Positions 1 through 12,450 of a stretch of DNA of 64,000 nt are shown one piece after another. The stretch's first letter is position 1. Every line of letters begins with the position of its first letter. The translations under genes were made by a program, and so were the position numbers. Under the pieces are notes generated by a model, which saw only the letters and a program-made list of their open reading frames with translations, was not told the origin of the DNA and made no database searches. Source of the stretch: Meloidogyne chitwoodi (lineage: Eukaryota; Nematoda; Chromadorea; Rhabditida; Meloidogynidae); contig JACZZP010000009.1 of the NCBI GenBank assembly GCA_015183035.1, positions 682,001 through 746,000 on the forward strand, given 5' to 3'.

Positions 1-3000
1 TTTTTGACTATCTTTAATTAAATTTTTTAGAGGAAGTACTTTGCTTTTGTGTACTGTCAACTTTCCAAAAGATGAACAAGTTACAAGTAATTCAGCCGAA
101 TATACATTTCTTGAACCATATTTTACGCCTTGTATGAAGGTTTGATTTTAATTGAGTTTTTGTTTTTATTTTGAATATTTAGTGGGCACCAGACAATTGC
201 AATCGCCTTTTAGTAATGAGGACAATTTACAGATCGAAAAAGCGGTACAATCAAAACAACAATTCAAGTCAACGTCCAGTTTCTTCCCTATCAAATTCAT
301 TTTCTGAAGTCCATTCTAAAAATGGTTTTTTAATTTTAAATGATTAAAATAAAAAACTATTTTAGATACAGCACTTCTTTTCATCTCGTGGATAGAAAAA
401 AGCCGATTTGAAGAAGCCAATTTGCATGTAATTTCTTTAAATTTTGTTTTTGTAATTTTAATTCTTTTAAAAAATAAAATAGGGAGCACTTTTCGACTTA
501 AATGCCTTTTATGCCAAACGATTAATTGCTCGAATTCAACATGATGCAACAATTGCTCGTCAATTGCCTTTTATTGCTCGATTTTTTTATCTTTATGTTG
601 GAGATCGAGTTGAGCACGTTTTGAAAAATAATTCAATTTTGGTTAGTGTTCTTATATTTTTGGATTTAAAATTTTTATTTACAGGATATTTCGGTTTCTA
701 ATGTACACCAATTTGCTCCTCCAGCTTTTCTTAATGAAAATATTGATCAACTCTATTATCCTTCTACATATCACATTGAGGTTAATTGTTTAACACCAAC
801 AAGGATTTTCAAAGCAAAAGTTCGGCCAATTCAAACTCATTTGATTATTGAACTTGCAAAAGCTGTTTATAAACATTTTGAATCTCCTCATAATTCTGCA
901 ACATGGATTCACGCAATTGGAATGGCAAATTCGGCACCTGCAAACAATTTGGTTTTTTAAAATATTTTGTATTTAAATAATTATTGTTACAGAATGAGGA
1001 ACGCGCATGTCTTTTGCGTATTATAGTCCACAGTTTCTTTCCTGCAATTTTGACACTCATCGATTCAATTAATGACAATATGGATCATTTAAAATTTATT
1101 CAGAAATGGGTATGGAAAGAAGTTGAAGTAACCAAGTTGAAATTTGACGAGCTTTGTAAGTTAAAATTAATTTTTAACATTTTCAAAAATTGTATAGCTC
1201 CAATTTTTATTCTTTAATTGTTGTTGGATTATAAAATTTTCACTTTGTAATTTAGGTGTGCCTTTATTTGACAATCCGCCGCATGAACCTTCGCCTAGTG
1301 CCTGCGGTTTTATTCAACATGCTCGAGTCTTTTTCAAACGTGCTTCCATTATATTTGAAGCTCTTGATTCAAAGATTTGTAAATTATCTGGAAAAGGTTA
1401 TTAAACTTTTTATCTTTCAATTTTTAATTTTAAGAAAAGAGTCGGTCTATTCATGTCCAAGGAAAAATTACTCGTCAACTTCGTCTTTATTCGTCATCAA
1501 TTGCCTTTGCATTGGTTTACAATCTTCTTCCAGTCAACAAACTTAATTCGAATCTTTACGAAGTTGTTAATGATCGCTTTTCTCGATTTTCTGAGCGTTC
1601 AAGAAGGAGAGGGTTTGTTTGATTAAAATTATATAAATATTCTTAATTTTTTATTCAGAAAACATCTTAAAATCTATTCTTTGCTTGATGAAATTATTAA
1701 ATCTAAACCTGACGAAGAGATTTGGCAAGGAAAATCGGCAAATGGTTGGTATCCTCCAAGAGACTTTAAGGTTATTTATTGGAAATTTTTTATTTACATT
1801 TTATACATTTAGTGTTTATTACCTATTTTGTTGCTTTTGAATGTAACTGAAAAGGCCAAATTGACTCTTCTTGGTTACTATTGTCTCGATTTGGAATCGG
1901 CATCTGCTGTTTTTGGCTCAGAAGTTCAAGCAAAAGATGGAAATACACCACCAACATCTTCGTTACATTTAAATAGAACATTTTCTGTTGATTTTAATGC
2001 ACATCCTTATCAAAATAGGGAATATTTTTCTTTATTCCTTTCATTTGTTTTACAAGAAGATTTCTCGTTGGAAGAAATGAATAAAATTCGAGCTTTTTGG
2101 TTGGAAGACAAAAATAATTTACAGTTGGAATTTGTATGTTTTAGATTTAATTTAAAAATTTTTTATTTTTATTTAGCCTGATCAACCATTGGTCACCGAA
2201 ATGCTGCCGTTTAGGGAAGATGATGAGGAATTTAATCCATTAGAAAATATTCAAAAGACTAAAGGTTATTTTAATAAATTTATGTTCATCTCCATTATGA
2301 TTTTTAGATTTTTATCTTCGAAAGAAGTGGGGTATTTTCCTTTTCAACAATGTAATGCTTGAAAATAGACGTTATAAATTACTAATGGATATGCCTCCAC
2401 TAAAAGGAAATGAACCTGAATTTGTTCAGAAATGTTATGTTCAATGTATGGATGTTCGTCGACAATTTCCTTCACTATTTAAGAAAATTGAACCTCTTCC
2501 AACTTTTATCATGGATCGGTATAGAGCGAAAAGTGAGCTGTTGTTTAATCTTAAAATATAATTTTTTTGTATTTTATTATTAAATTTAATTTAGTTAAAA
2601 GCAACCGAGGCCCAGGAAAAATTTTGTTTCCAATTGACTTTGAAGAATCTCAAAATCAGCCAATTTTGCCTTTGCGGTTTGAAATATTTCTAATAAACAT
2701 AAAAATTGTTTATATATTTTAGAATTAAACACAGTCCTCTTGTCGAGACAGATAATTTCCCCAAATTATTTTCTAAATCGGATGGAGTTTCAATTCTTGG
2801 AAAGAGAAGCTTAACAAATCGTTTTTCTGCTGCTTCTGACGAAGATACTGAACATTTTGAAGAAATGCCTTTGACTATTGCTACTCCAAGGTTTTTTAAA
2901 AAATAAATTATTTAATTTTTTTAATAAGGAAGCGTCAACGTTTATTTATCTTTGACTCATCACAAGGCATTGAAGCTACTCCAACGGCTTTAGCGCAAAC

Positions 3001-3806
3001 TAACAACACTTCTCCAGTTATTTGTGAAGATATACAACAGGGGTATATATTTTTATTCTTTATTTGCAATTTTTAAATTTTAGTTGTGTTAATTCAAAAG
3101 AATGGGATCGTATATCCAGAATTACTCAAACACCTTTATCTTTGCGAAAAAGCATCAACCAATCAAGAATGCCATTAAGAGAAAGTAGAATCAATTCTGC
3201 TCGTAACGCTCTATTCCGAGATGTTGGACACTCTCAAAGACAGGTTATTCAAAATGGTCAAACACCAACAAGAGTAAGAGATCAAAATGGTGAAGTTTCT
3301 CCTGAGCCCAATATATTGCCAATACAGCCTCCTTCAATTCTAAAATCGGATAATAGAAAATCGAGACTTCCATCTGCTTCAAGGAGTTTGTTTTTACATA
3401 AATTTTAATTTTTTTCTTTAATTTTTAGCCGAGAAGCCTAAAATCCGTTTTGCTCAATCTCTTTTTACAACAGAACGAATACCTTCAAGATTTGAAAAGT
3501 TTGTCTTAAAATTATATTTTTTAAATTATATTTTTTAGGGCAACGGCAGAAATGAATGACACATCATTTTCCAATTTTACCGAGTTTTCGCCGAGTGAAT
3601 CATCTCCAACATCATCTCGATCTGGACAACAACCGGGATCAGAAAGTGGAAATAGCAGTACACAAATTCAGCTAAAAACTCCGAAAAAGAAGATTCCATT
3701 AACACCAAAAAAGAAAACAACTCCAAAGAAGGCATCTCCGGTAAATTCTCCACGAAGTTCAAAAATGTTGCGAAGAAGTCCAAGACATCATTCAAGTGCT
3801 AAATGA
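1..3806 (+). CDS. mel-28: ELYS/MEL-28-like nucleoporin, 3' part (5' end outside window)
   Basis: About 18 short exons can be joined in frame to give roughly 1,000 residues ending at the stop at 3804-3806. The start lies upstream of the window. The best family clue is at 1720-2130: WYPPRDFKCLLPILLLLNV followed by LGYYCLDLESA and, later, IRAFWLEDKNN. This matches the ELYS domain pattern (YPPP..xALLxxYLL, then YFLLD, then a WLLDH-type motif). The C-terminus (about 3060-3806) is Ser/Thr-Pro rich and very basic, with repeated TPKKK and RRSPRH-like segments, as expected for a chromatin-binding tail; I see no clear AT-hook core. ELYS/MEL-28 seeds nuclear pore assembly on chromatin and acts at kinetochores in C. 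elegans. It is convergent with the dynactin gene, only about 160 bases apart. The family call rests on this one domain, so another helical nucleoporin is possible. Confidence 0.62.
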
Positions 3807-3968
3807 ATAAAGACAACGAAGACATGAAATATTTTTGTTTGACCTCTCCCTCCTTTAATAAATAGTATATAACTTTGTTTATTTATTTTCTGTTTTTTGA
3901 CACTCAAATTTTATTGCTTTATTCAGTGAATATTTTAAATAAATTAAATAAAAACAATTTTGTTTTTA

Positions 3969-5881
3969 TTAACAAATGGCTAAAACTTTGTCATTTTTAG
4001 TCAATGCCTTTCCAATAAATATTTTTACTTTAACCTCATATGTTGAATTTGCTGCATCTGACGGTGTAAATGAAAGTTTAAAGAGTACATAACATTCTGA
4101 CAAATTGTTGTTTTTATTTTGAGGAAAACATTCGATACAAATGCCAGCCTTGTTTTTACTTATATATAAGACACGGCTATTCGTTCTGAATATATCAAAA
4201 TTGGTTTTAGACAATTTTAGTTTAATGTTTTCTCTGATTTTTTATTTAAATTTTTAAAACCCAATATTTGCTTAAAAATTTAAATGATTTTAATGTAAAA
4301 TAACTAACTCTTTCGATGCCTCGATTGAATGGACATTTGGATTATTTTCACTTTGTGCTGCCACAACTTCAATAGAATTAGAAATTTCAGAATTTTCCTT
4401 GCATGGAATGAGAAGTTCCAATGAACAAGAAGATGTCTGAAAAAATTATAAAATTTATAAGGTTATCAAAGGATTACATCAACACAATTTTCGTCATTTT
4501 CACAACTTTCTTCTCCAGTCAATTTAATTTTAAATGATTGCATTGTGTTGTTATTTATTGCTAAAAAGAAGACAGAATTTTGATCAGAAAAGAGTTCAAC
4601 TTGACGTGAAATTCTTATTTCAGGAAAGAAATCTAATGCGAGCGACTAAAAAAATTTATTTTTAATTTTCACTTTCTAAATATAGTTAAATGTAAAAAAA
4701 CCTGAAATTTCGGCCTAACTTCACTTGGAGATAATTCACTTCTATATATCATATTTTCACATCCAACACATCTGAGTGTCCTCCTTGATTTTGTTTTTAC
4801 ATGTAGAGGATATACCTTTCCTTTTTTGTCAGTAATTAAATGTAAAATACTTTGCGAAAGATTTGGAATATTTCCTGGATCAATTGGGTCAGTTAATAAG
4901 CTTGGATCTAACTCTAAAAAAAGAGAAATTTTTTTAAAAATCTTGTAAAAAACCTGGAACGTGAGCAGAAGGGGCTAACAAAACCAAAGGTTCTTTAGTT
5001 TCTGGTATTTTTTGTAATGCTTTTTTACGTAAATTATAAGCTCCTTGAAGTCCATAACGATCATTTTGTAAAATTCCAAGATTTGAAAGCCTAATTTTAA
5101 ATTTAATAAATTTTTTTTTAATTTAAAGAAAAAACCTTTTGGTAGATCGAACTTTTCTTTCACGTTCGGTTCGTTCATCATTTGCACTTAAATCTGAAAA
5201 AAAAGATAATAAATTAATTTATAAAAATTTTTGAAAAAATTTAGAAAAATTAAAAAGTTCTGCGTCCAACGGGAATACCCGTGCCTACTACTTGGAAGGC
5301 AGCAATGCTAACCACTACACCATGGACGCCTACATATGTTCAAATAAATAAAAGGCTTATAATGGATACAAAATATTATTCTCAATCGTTAATCACAACT
5401 AATTTAATTAAAATTCAAACAAACTTTTCATTAAATCCATAACTCTTCCCAATTCTTCATTCAAAGGATTTTTAAGTTCTGGCCATAGTTCCTCATTTGT
5501 TCGATTTAAAGGAATATCCAAATCTTTGCTAGTCCATTTACAAGCAATACAATAATGATGATATTGATTTCCTTGTGAACGTACACCCAAAAGATGTCCT
5601 TTTTTATTTAAAAAAATTATTTAATAATAAAATATAAATTAAATAATACCACACATTGGACATTCATAACAATTTTTACAACGAAAACGTCTTTGTTGAA
5701 TATCAATAGTTGAAATATTTTCTAAACAATTTGGACAAAAAACAATGTCAATTTCTTCAATAACGCAAACAGGACATCCTAATTTTGAACACTTTTGACA
5801 ATAATGCATTTGACAAAGAGGAAACCAAGCAGAACAAGAACATTTATATTTAACTAACCAAGTTTGTAATATTGAAGTCAT
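3969..5881 (-). CDS. dnc-4: Dynactin subunit 4 (p62, DCTN4/DNC-4)
   Basis: This is a multi-exon gene of about 450 residues, starting at the ATG at 5879-5881 and ending at the stop at 3969. The first exon encodes the p62 cysteine array: YKCSCSAWFPLCQMHYC, CVIEEIDIVFCPNCLEN and RCKNCYECPMCG, closely matching the RING-like N-terminus of human DCTN4. The next exon has the YYLACxxCxWTSRD-like segment (here HYCIACKWTSKDLDIP). A later exon has a second Cys pair, LRCVGCENMIYRSELSP, again as in DCTN4. The C-terminal exon (3969-4214) carries the ECFPQ..-type conserved end region. p62 is part of the pointed-end complex of dynactin, which helps dynein bind cargo. The intron between about 5195 and 5425 holds a tRNA-Gly-like sequence on the same strand. 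Exon borders are hand-read. Confidence 0.9.
5262..5329 (-). tRNA. tRNA-Gly(UCC)-like gene with a shortened T-loop, probably inactive
   Basis: On the minus strand the sequence starts GCGTCCATGGTGTAGTGG and ends TTGGACGC, so a near-complete acceptor stem pairs. Box A (TGGTGTAGTGG) is good, and the anticodon loop CTTCCAA gives anticodon UCC (Gly). The T-arm stem ACGGG/CCCGT is intact, but its loop is only TATT, four bases instead of the standard seven; three bases of TTCGATT are missing, which also destroys box B. The anticodon stem has an extra G-T pair. It lies inside an intron of the dynactin p62 gene. It is most likely a decayed tRNA gene. Confidence 0.6.
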
Positions 5882-6555
5882 TTTATTATTTTTTAAGAAT
5901 TTTATCTAAAATTTAAATTTATAAAATTTAATAAGAAGAAAATTTGTAAAAATTAAAAAAAAGTGTTTTAAAAGCGGAAATAGCAAAATTTGTGTAGTCT
6001 ATCTTTTGTTTCTCTTTTTCTACGATTTACCGTTTTGTTTTTTAATCGAAAAGTGACAAAATGACAAAATTAAACATTTTGCCAAAAAATAAATAATTCC
6101 GGAAATTTTAAGTTAAAACAAATGGTACTTATTTAATTTTATTTTTTTAACATTTACAAAAAATTTTTTTTTGCAAATTATAAATAATCTTGTTCAATAT
6201 ACTATGTAACTCCAATGCTTTTTTTAATGAGTCAACAAAAAGCAATTTTTTTTTAATTAAATGAGTCAAAAAATAAAAAATATACTACAATAGAGGTCTT
6301 ATTTCAAAATAATTTATAATAAATGAATAATTTAAATTATATAATATTTATATATATATTTAATATTTTACATTCCTAACGTTGACCTTTAATAAATAAA
6401 ATAATATCATAAAAAAAGATTTAAAGGTTATTCATATTTTTAAATTATATTTGTGTTTGATCGTGTAAATGATTAATTTAAAATTCTTGATTACATTCTA
6501 AATTACTTATACCTATTTAATATTATACAAAATTTCTTTAATTATTATAATAAAA
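5882..6555. other. Intergenic, divergent promoter region
   Basis: This is AT-rich spacer between the divergently transcribed dynactin p62 gene (minus) and the small secreted protein gene (plus). It must hold both promoters. I see no coding signal, repeat or RNA gene in it. Confidence 0.6.
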
Positions 6556-6912
6556 ATGAAAATTATTATTATTCATATTTTTTTATTCTTCTTTTTGGTT
6601 GTTAAACATTCAACAACCAAATCAACAATTGCTTCTACTAGAGAACACCTTCGTAAACTAGTAATTTAATTTTATAAAAATATTCTTTCCAATTAATATT
6701 CAAAATTAAAGATAGTACTATTTAATTGTTTCTTTTACTAGTCGGACAACAAATTCTCAAAAGGAGTATGTTCAATGACTAAGAAGATGGCGACTGCTAC
6801 TGCATTTTCAGGCTGTTCAGTGGCGATAACAGAAGCAGCAGATTTAGTTCAGGCCACATGCTTTAAGGCATTGAATGCTTCTAAAAATAGTGCATTTGAT
6901 GAAAAATATTAA
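6556..6912 (+). CDS. Small secreted orphan protein (91 aa), candidate effector
   Basis: Two exons, 6556-6660 and 6742-6912, join in phase 0 across an intron with GTAATT and TACTAG borders. The product is 91 residues. It starts MKIIIIHIFLFFFLVVKHST, a textbook signal peptide with a likely cleavage near residues 18-21. The mature part of about 70 residues has only three cysteines (KGVC, SGCS, ATCF), one possible N-glycosylation site (NAS) and no further hydrophobic segment, so it should be secreted. I do not recognise a family. Plant-parasitic nematodes secrete many such short lineage-specific proteins from their oesophageal glands, so an effector role is possible, but nothing in the sequence proves it. 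The second exon is less AT-rich and has normal codon-like composition, which argues for a real gene. Confidence 0.65.
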
Positions 6913-8029
6913 AAATGAAAGGTAGATATTTTAATTTTTAATCTCAAAAAATATAAATATAATGATTCTGCTGAGAAATAATTATTTAAAAATATTTATA
7001 AATTTAGAAAATTTATTATTTTTAATTAATATTATTTTTTAAATTAATTTTAGAGATTAAAAAGAAAATTCAAAAAAGTACATGGCTTGTTATGTGAAGT
7101 AAAAAAATGGCTTATAAATATAATCAAAAAATTTTAATATTATTTTCGATATTAAAAAATAAATTTAAATTTGTACTTTTAATACAAGAATTAATTAAAA
7201 AAAGCAAAGGAGTAAAAATAAATATTTAAAAAACTTTTAAATTAAATATTAGGCTTTTCATTTTATTGTATTTTTCAGTAAGAAAAATTTTAAAAGAATA
7301 AATTACTAAAAATAAATAATTTATTTTTAATTTTATTACAAAATTTTAGAAATATTACTTAAAAAACCTCAAAATTTAATAATAATAATATTTTTATTAT
7401 CGATGGAAATTTTTTTTTTAATTTAAAAAAAAAATAAAATTTTATCAATTTTATTTATTTAAAACTTTTAACAAAAATAAATAAATAATTTAAATAAATA
7501 CCCAAAAGATCACCAATTAAAAAATAAAATAAATAATTTGGATCAATTTAAAAGAATTTAAAGAAATAAATAATTTGACTTTCTTTGGATTTTCTTTGCT
7601 AAAAATATTTTTTGACAATTTTTTCTTCCCAAAATAATTTTTCTTGAAAAATTATTTAAAAAAATAATATATTTAGTCACCCCAATTGATCAAGCTCCAA
7701 CAGATTAAATTTATTTTGATTAATTTAATTAATTTTTGTTTGATTTATTAGGGTTTTTGATCAATTAATTGGCCCTACTTACATATTAATTTAACGTTGA
7801 TTTTTTTAATTGTTGATCTTTTGGAATAAATTTTTCCATTTTTTTGTCCTTTTATAAAAAACACCGACTTATCACTTTGGTTTTTTATTTTTTCTTTATT
7901 TCTTTTTTCTCTCTTTTTTTAATATTCTCTCTTCTCTGTGTGTGTACTTTTGTTTTTTTCCTTCGTTCGTTGTGTATTTAAAAAAAGAATTATTTTTTTA
8001 CAATATTTTTTTATGTTGTCTTATCTACC

Positions 8030-8395
8030 AACTGAAAAGAAAAAAAGAAAAGAAAAAAAAGAGAGCGGGTGGAAATTTTTTTTGGTAAAAAAAGAGGAAA
8101 AGAGAGGGGTTGTTGTGTTGAGAAATAAAAGAAAAGAAGAGAGAAAAGCAATCAGGGGAAGGACGCCGGTAATAAAAAATGAGAAAAAAAAGGAGAAGAA
8201 GAAAAAAAAAATTTGTTGGGCGAAAAATAAAAAATATAGCCGAGTCATTTTTTCACTCATCGATCTGTCCGCTCTCTTATTTTTTTATTCTTTTTTTACC
8301 CCTAAAAACGCGCCAGCGTCCACCGGCCTTTTTTTTCTTCTCTTTTTTTTTGTTTTCCCCTTTTTTTTGCTGATGCTGCACTGCCACTTTGACTA
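8030..8395. repeat. Polypurine block followed by polypyrimidine block
   Basis: From about 8030 to 8220 the plus strand is nearly all A and G (GAAAAGAAAAAAAG-type runs). From about 8280 to 8375 it switches to nearly all T and C. The open frame through it codes only for charged or aromatic low-complexity sequence, so it is not treated as a gene. Confidence 0.7.
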
Positions 8396-9407
8396 GGGTC
8401 TTTTCGGCGCAGATTAATCAAGTTTAATGCACTTTTTTGGGCATAACTTTTTTATTATTTAATTTTTTAAAATAAAATTTATGTCATTCGATAGCTCTTG
8501 ATTTGTTGATTATTTTTCTTTTTAGATTGATTTAATCCGTTTATTTTAAAAAAAGTTATGGCCAAAAAAGCAATGGAAAATCTTATTATCCAAAATAAAT
8601 TTTTGATAAAATATACTAAATTTTAATTTTAAATTTTTTATGAGCCTGAAAAGAGGAAAATTTATAAATATCTTTAATTTCAAAAAATAATATAAAATAG
8701 ATTTGATTTTAAATAAATAAATTTAAAAAAATAACTCTGCGCCAAAACGTCTCTATCCCCTGCCAGCCTTACAACTCTATCAACTTTTCACTGCCGTCGA
8801 AAGCATCCATCCTCCCCCCATTTTTTCACCCCTCCCATCGTCGTTTTTTATATTCTTCTACCCCATTTTTTTACTTCATAATATTTTCGTATATACTACA
8901 ACACAATCACATTATTTTTAAAACAAAATTTTTTCTCTCGTCTTCGTCTTCACCTCTTCTTCCCCAAATATTTTTTTATTCTTCTCTTCCCAATTTTTTT
9001 TTGTTATTTTGTTTTTAGTGTTCACCTCAAACACCTTTAATCATTTATTGGTAAAGAAAGTTTTTATTTCTTTTTTTTTGAACGAGTTTTTTTATTTTAT
9101 TTTTTAAATTTAAAATGCTTTTTATTTTTATTTTTTTGACTAGAATGCGCAATATATTATACACTTTTTATTTTTGTGTTGTCTATTTTATTTTTTCTTG
9201 ACTGCTCAAATTATTTTAATAAAATTATTTTTTTCCTTAAAAAATAAAAAAAATACAAATAAATTTTACTAAAATAATTATTTTATTTTTATGTTTTTTA
9301 TTTTAATAATTTTTGCTTAAAAATATTTATTTTGTAATTTTTTTAATCTTAAGCTATTTTTATTTAAAAACTATGAACATTAACTAACGAAGTTACATTG
9401 AATTACC

Positions 9408-9475
9408 TATGGTTAAGTTGGTAGTGTGTTTGCATACAGATGAAAAGGCATTAGTTCGATCGTCGTCTCTTCTCT
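9408..9475 (+). pseudogene. tRNA-like relic
   Basis: A box-A-like segment (GGTTAAGTTGGTAG, from 9411) is followed about 30 bases later by a box-B-like AGTTCGATCGTC. The acceptor arms do not pair. It resembles the relic at 10160 over most of its length, including GTTGGTAGTGTGTTTG, so the two may be copies of one element. Confidence 0.45.
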
Positions 9476-10159
9476 TTTAAATTATTATTTAATTAAAATA
9501 TGTTTCTCTGTTCGTTTTTAATTAAAAACAATATTTTTAATTTTATTTTTAACTAATTTTCTAATTTTTATTTTATTTATTGTTTATTTATCAAATTAAT
9601 TCAATTCCGAATATATTTTTTAATTTAATTTATGACCATTTAAATGTTTTTTAAACAAAAATTTATCACCATTCTCTCCTTATTCAATATATTTACTATA
9701 AATATTTTAAAATATTTTCGCAAATTTACAAAATATTTTTTATTAATTTTTTTATATTAAAATGTCCGCGTTACTTTTTAATTTACAAAAATATTAATAA
9801 TTTTTTTTTCAGATTCCGTCTTTTCATAGAGAGGTCATTACATTTTTTCTTCTTCTATGAGGTGGGGATTTTTTAATTTTTAAATTTATTGGAAAATTTT
9901 TTAAATTAATTTTTGTTCTTTAACATGCTGTTGAATATAAAAATATGTTTTTTTGAACGTTTAATCAGAAGGGGTTTTTCTTTTTTATTTTTTTAAGATT
10001 TTTTATAAATTCTAATATTTCTTTTTTTTAATTTATTTCTTTTTCTCTTCATTTTTTAATTTTTAAAAAGTTTATTTTTTTTCTCTAAAAATTTTTAATT
10101 AAAAATAAATTAAAAACTTTATTGTTATAAGCATTTTGTTAAAAAGCTTTCGTTGATTT

Positions 10160-10222
10160 GTTGGCTAAGTTGGTAGTGTGTTTGGCTACAATTGAAATTG
10201 GCATGGTTCGACCTCTTTTCTC
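10160..10222 (+). pseudogene. tRNA-like relic, copy of the 9408 element
   Basis: The box-A-like TGGCTAAGTTGGTAG and box-B-like GGTTCGACCTC are spaced as in a tRNA. The shared string AAGTTGGTAGTGTGTTTG links it to the element about 750 bases upstream. No complete cloverleaf can be drawn. Confidence 0.45.
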
Positions 10223-10979
10223 CACTTTTATTTATTTATACTTTTTTTATTTTGTTTTAAAATATTTTTGTTTATCTCAAGTTAGAAAAAAATTTTTTTA
10301 GCCATTGTCGGGACTAAAAAAATTTTTTAGTTTTTTTTAAAAAATATTTTTATTTATTTTCATGCTTTTGGGGGTCATTTTTTATTATAAAAATAATATA
10401 AATATCTGCCCTTAAAAATATATTTATTTATTTTTATCCTTTCCCAAATGGACAATGTCCACTCTTTTTACAAAAAAAGCAAGGCACTAACAGGCACAAA
10501 ACCAACCCCCATTTTTTATTACATTTTTTTCTTCTTTTTTTTTTGTTTTTTACTGACCTTTTGAAAAGGAAAAAATAAAAAATAATATTAATATACAAGA
10601 AAATCTATTTTATAGAGATATTACCCTCAAAATCGTAAATTTTCTAAAATTGATAAAAAAAAAAGAATTTTTTAATTATAAAAAATATTATGAGGACAAT
10701 GTGTCTGTCCACTCTTTTTTTTTTTTATTTAAATTTTATTTTTAAAATACAAAAATTAAAAAAAAATAAATTTTAAACTCTTCTTTCTTTTTTTTTCTAC
10801 AATTTTTAAATAAAATCTTTTATTTTTCTTTTTTTTAATTATTATTATATGTATTATTTTGTTTTTGTGTTATATTTATTTATTTTAAAGTACTTTTTAT
10901 ATTTCTATTTTATTTTGTTTGCGCCATAGTCGAGAATTTTGTTTTTGCATTGGTGGTTGTTTTCGCGTTCCAATTTACA

Positions 10980-11095
10980 GCCTTCTCCCTCCCTCTCTGT
11001 CTATCTCTGCTTTTTCTCTCTTTTGGTCATCGGTCAAGCGAAAAATAAGAAAAAAGAAAAAGAAGAGAAGAAGAAAAGTATTTGGGTCGTCTCTA
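10980..11095. repeat. Pyrimidine tract followed by purine tract
   Basis: A C/T-only stretch (CCCTCCCTCTCTGTCTATC and on) is followed after about 20 bases by an A/G-only stretch (AAGAAAAAGAAGAGAAGAAG). The two halves are partly complementary and could fold back as RNA or single-stranded DNA. There is no coding evidence. Confidence 0.55.
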
Positions 11096-11696
11096 CCCAA
11101 AAACATTTTTCTCATTTTTGGGGATATTTCGGCGCGAAAATTATGACGCAAATTTGTTAAAATTAAGATATTATTTTATTTAAAACACCTTAATTTTTAT
11201 TTGGTGAATTTACTTTTAAGGTTAAAATTAAATTGTTATATTTAGAATGTTTTTATGTTTTAATAATAGTCAAGTTCTTTATTTTTGTTTTTTTTTTCAA
11301 TTTTTCCATTAAACGTCTAAAATTTCTTGGACGATAAACTGAACTTGAGCTATTTTCTTTATTTTTTATATAACTTTAATTTATTTAAAAATAAATTTCA
11401 GAATTTCTTAGTAATTCCTAAAAGATATACAATTGGAAAAACTCAAGCAAATTTTAAATATTTTTGAAAAAATTAAAATATTTTTACCAAAAATTTTACT
11501 TATAACAAACCGAAAAAAATTTTTAAAAATTTTTAAATTTTTCTAAAGACTTAGTTAACCTTATCAGCTGTGTTTTTATAAATTTAATTAAAATTATTTG
11601 TCCATTTAACAATTTAATTACCCTACGACCAATAAATGTAACAAAAACCTGCGCCAAAAAATCCCTCTTCTCCCCTACACTTTTTAGTTTGTTTTC

Positions 11697-12450
11697 TTGC
11701 TTTTATTTTTATTTTTCTGTTCGTTTTTCTTCTTTCTCCGATTATTTAGCGTTGTCCACTTCCCGCGGGGTGACAGCCAGTGCCTTAGCAGTTGTCTAAC
11801 ATTTTTTCTTTTTTTTTATTTTATTTTTCAATTTATTTATTTTTCTGACCTTCCCTCAAAAATGACCGGTCACTCGATTTCTTTTCTTCTTTTTATAATG
11901 GTCACTACGCAAAAGCTGGAAGAGCGGAAAAAGATGTATCTTTTGACGAAAACAAAACCATAGTATAATACGAAAAATTGGCGCTGATGAAAAACAAAAA
12001 AGAAGAGAGAAAATAAAAAATGTACAAATATAGAAAATAAAAAGATGAGAGAGTATAGAGAAGAGAGAAAAAAAGAAAAATAAATAATATAAAAACAATT
12101 TGAACACAAAAACACAACAAAATAACAAAAATAAAATGCGTCAGCCGAGTAAAACGAAGGGAGAAGAGACTTTTTCTTATTTTTGCTGCACTCTCGGACG
12201 GGATTTGAACGAAAAAAGAAGAGAAGAGCTTTTTATATATTTCTGGCAGCAGACCAGCACTGCTAGGAACGTTAGAAAGAAAAATCTAAAAATAAATAAA
12301 AAGAAGAGAGAAAAGATATATCTTTTTATATGTTTTTGGGGTAATGGCCGAGAGAAAGAAAAAAAAAGAAAAAAGTGACCAGTAGAGTGACCACTTCCCC
12401 ATCTTTTTATTAAAGAAAAAAAAGAAAAATGTGGCAGACTTAAAAATAAT
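11697..12450. repeat. Pyrimidine block followed by long purine block
   Basis: About 11697-11850 is T/C-rich, and about 11995-12130 and 12200-12450 are A/G-rich (AAGAAGAGAGAAAAT-type runs). Open frames on both strands give only low-complexity peptides. The arrangement, pyrimidine first then purine, matches the block at 10980-11095. Confidence 0.55.

Noticed and set aside
7938..8396. 152-residue open frame on the plus strand with an overlapping minus-strand frame
   Set aside because: It is made of Lys/Arg/Glu and Phe/Leu runs from purine and pyrimidine tracts, with no domain. This is composition, not coding.
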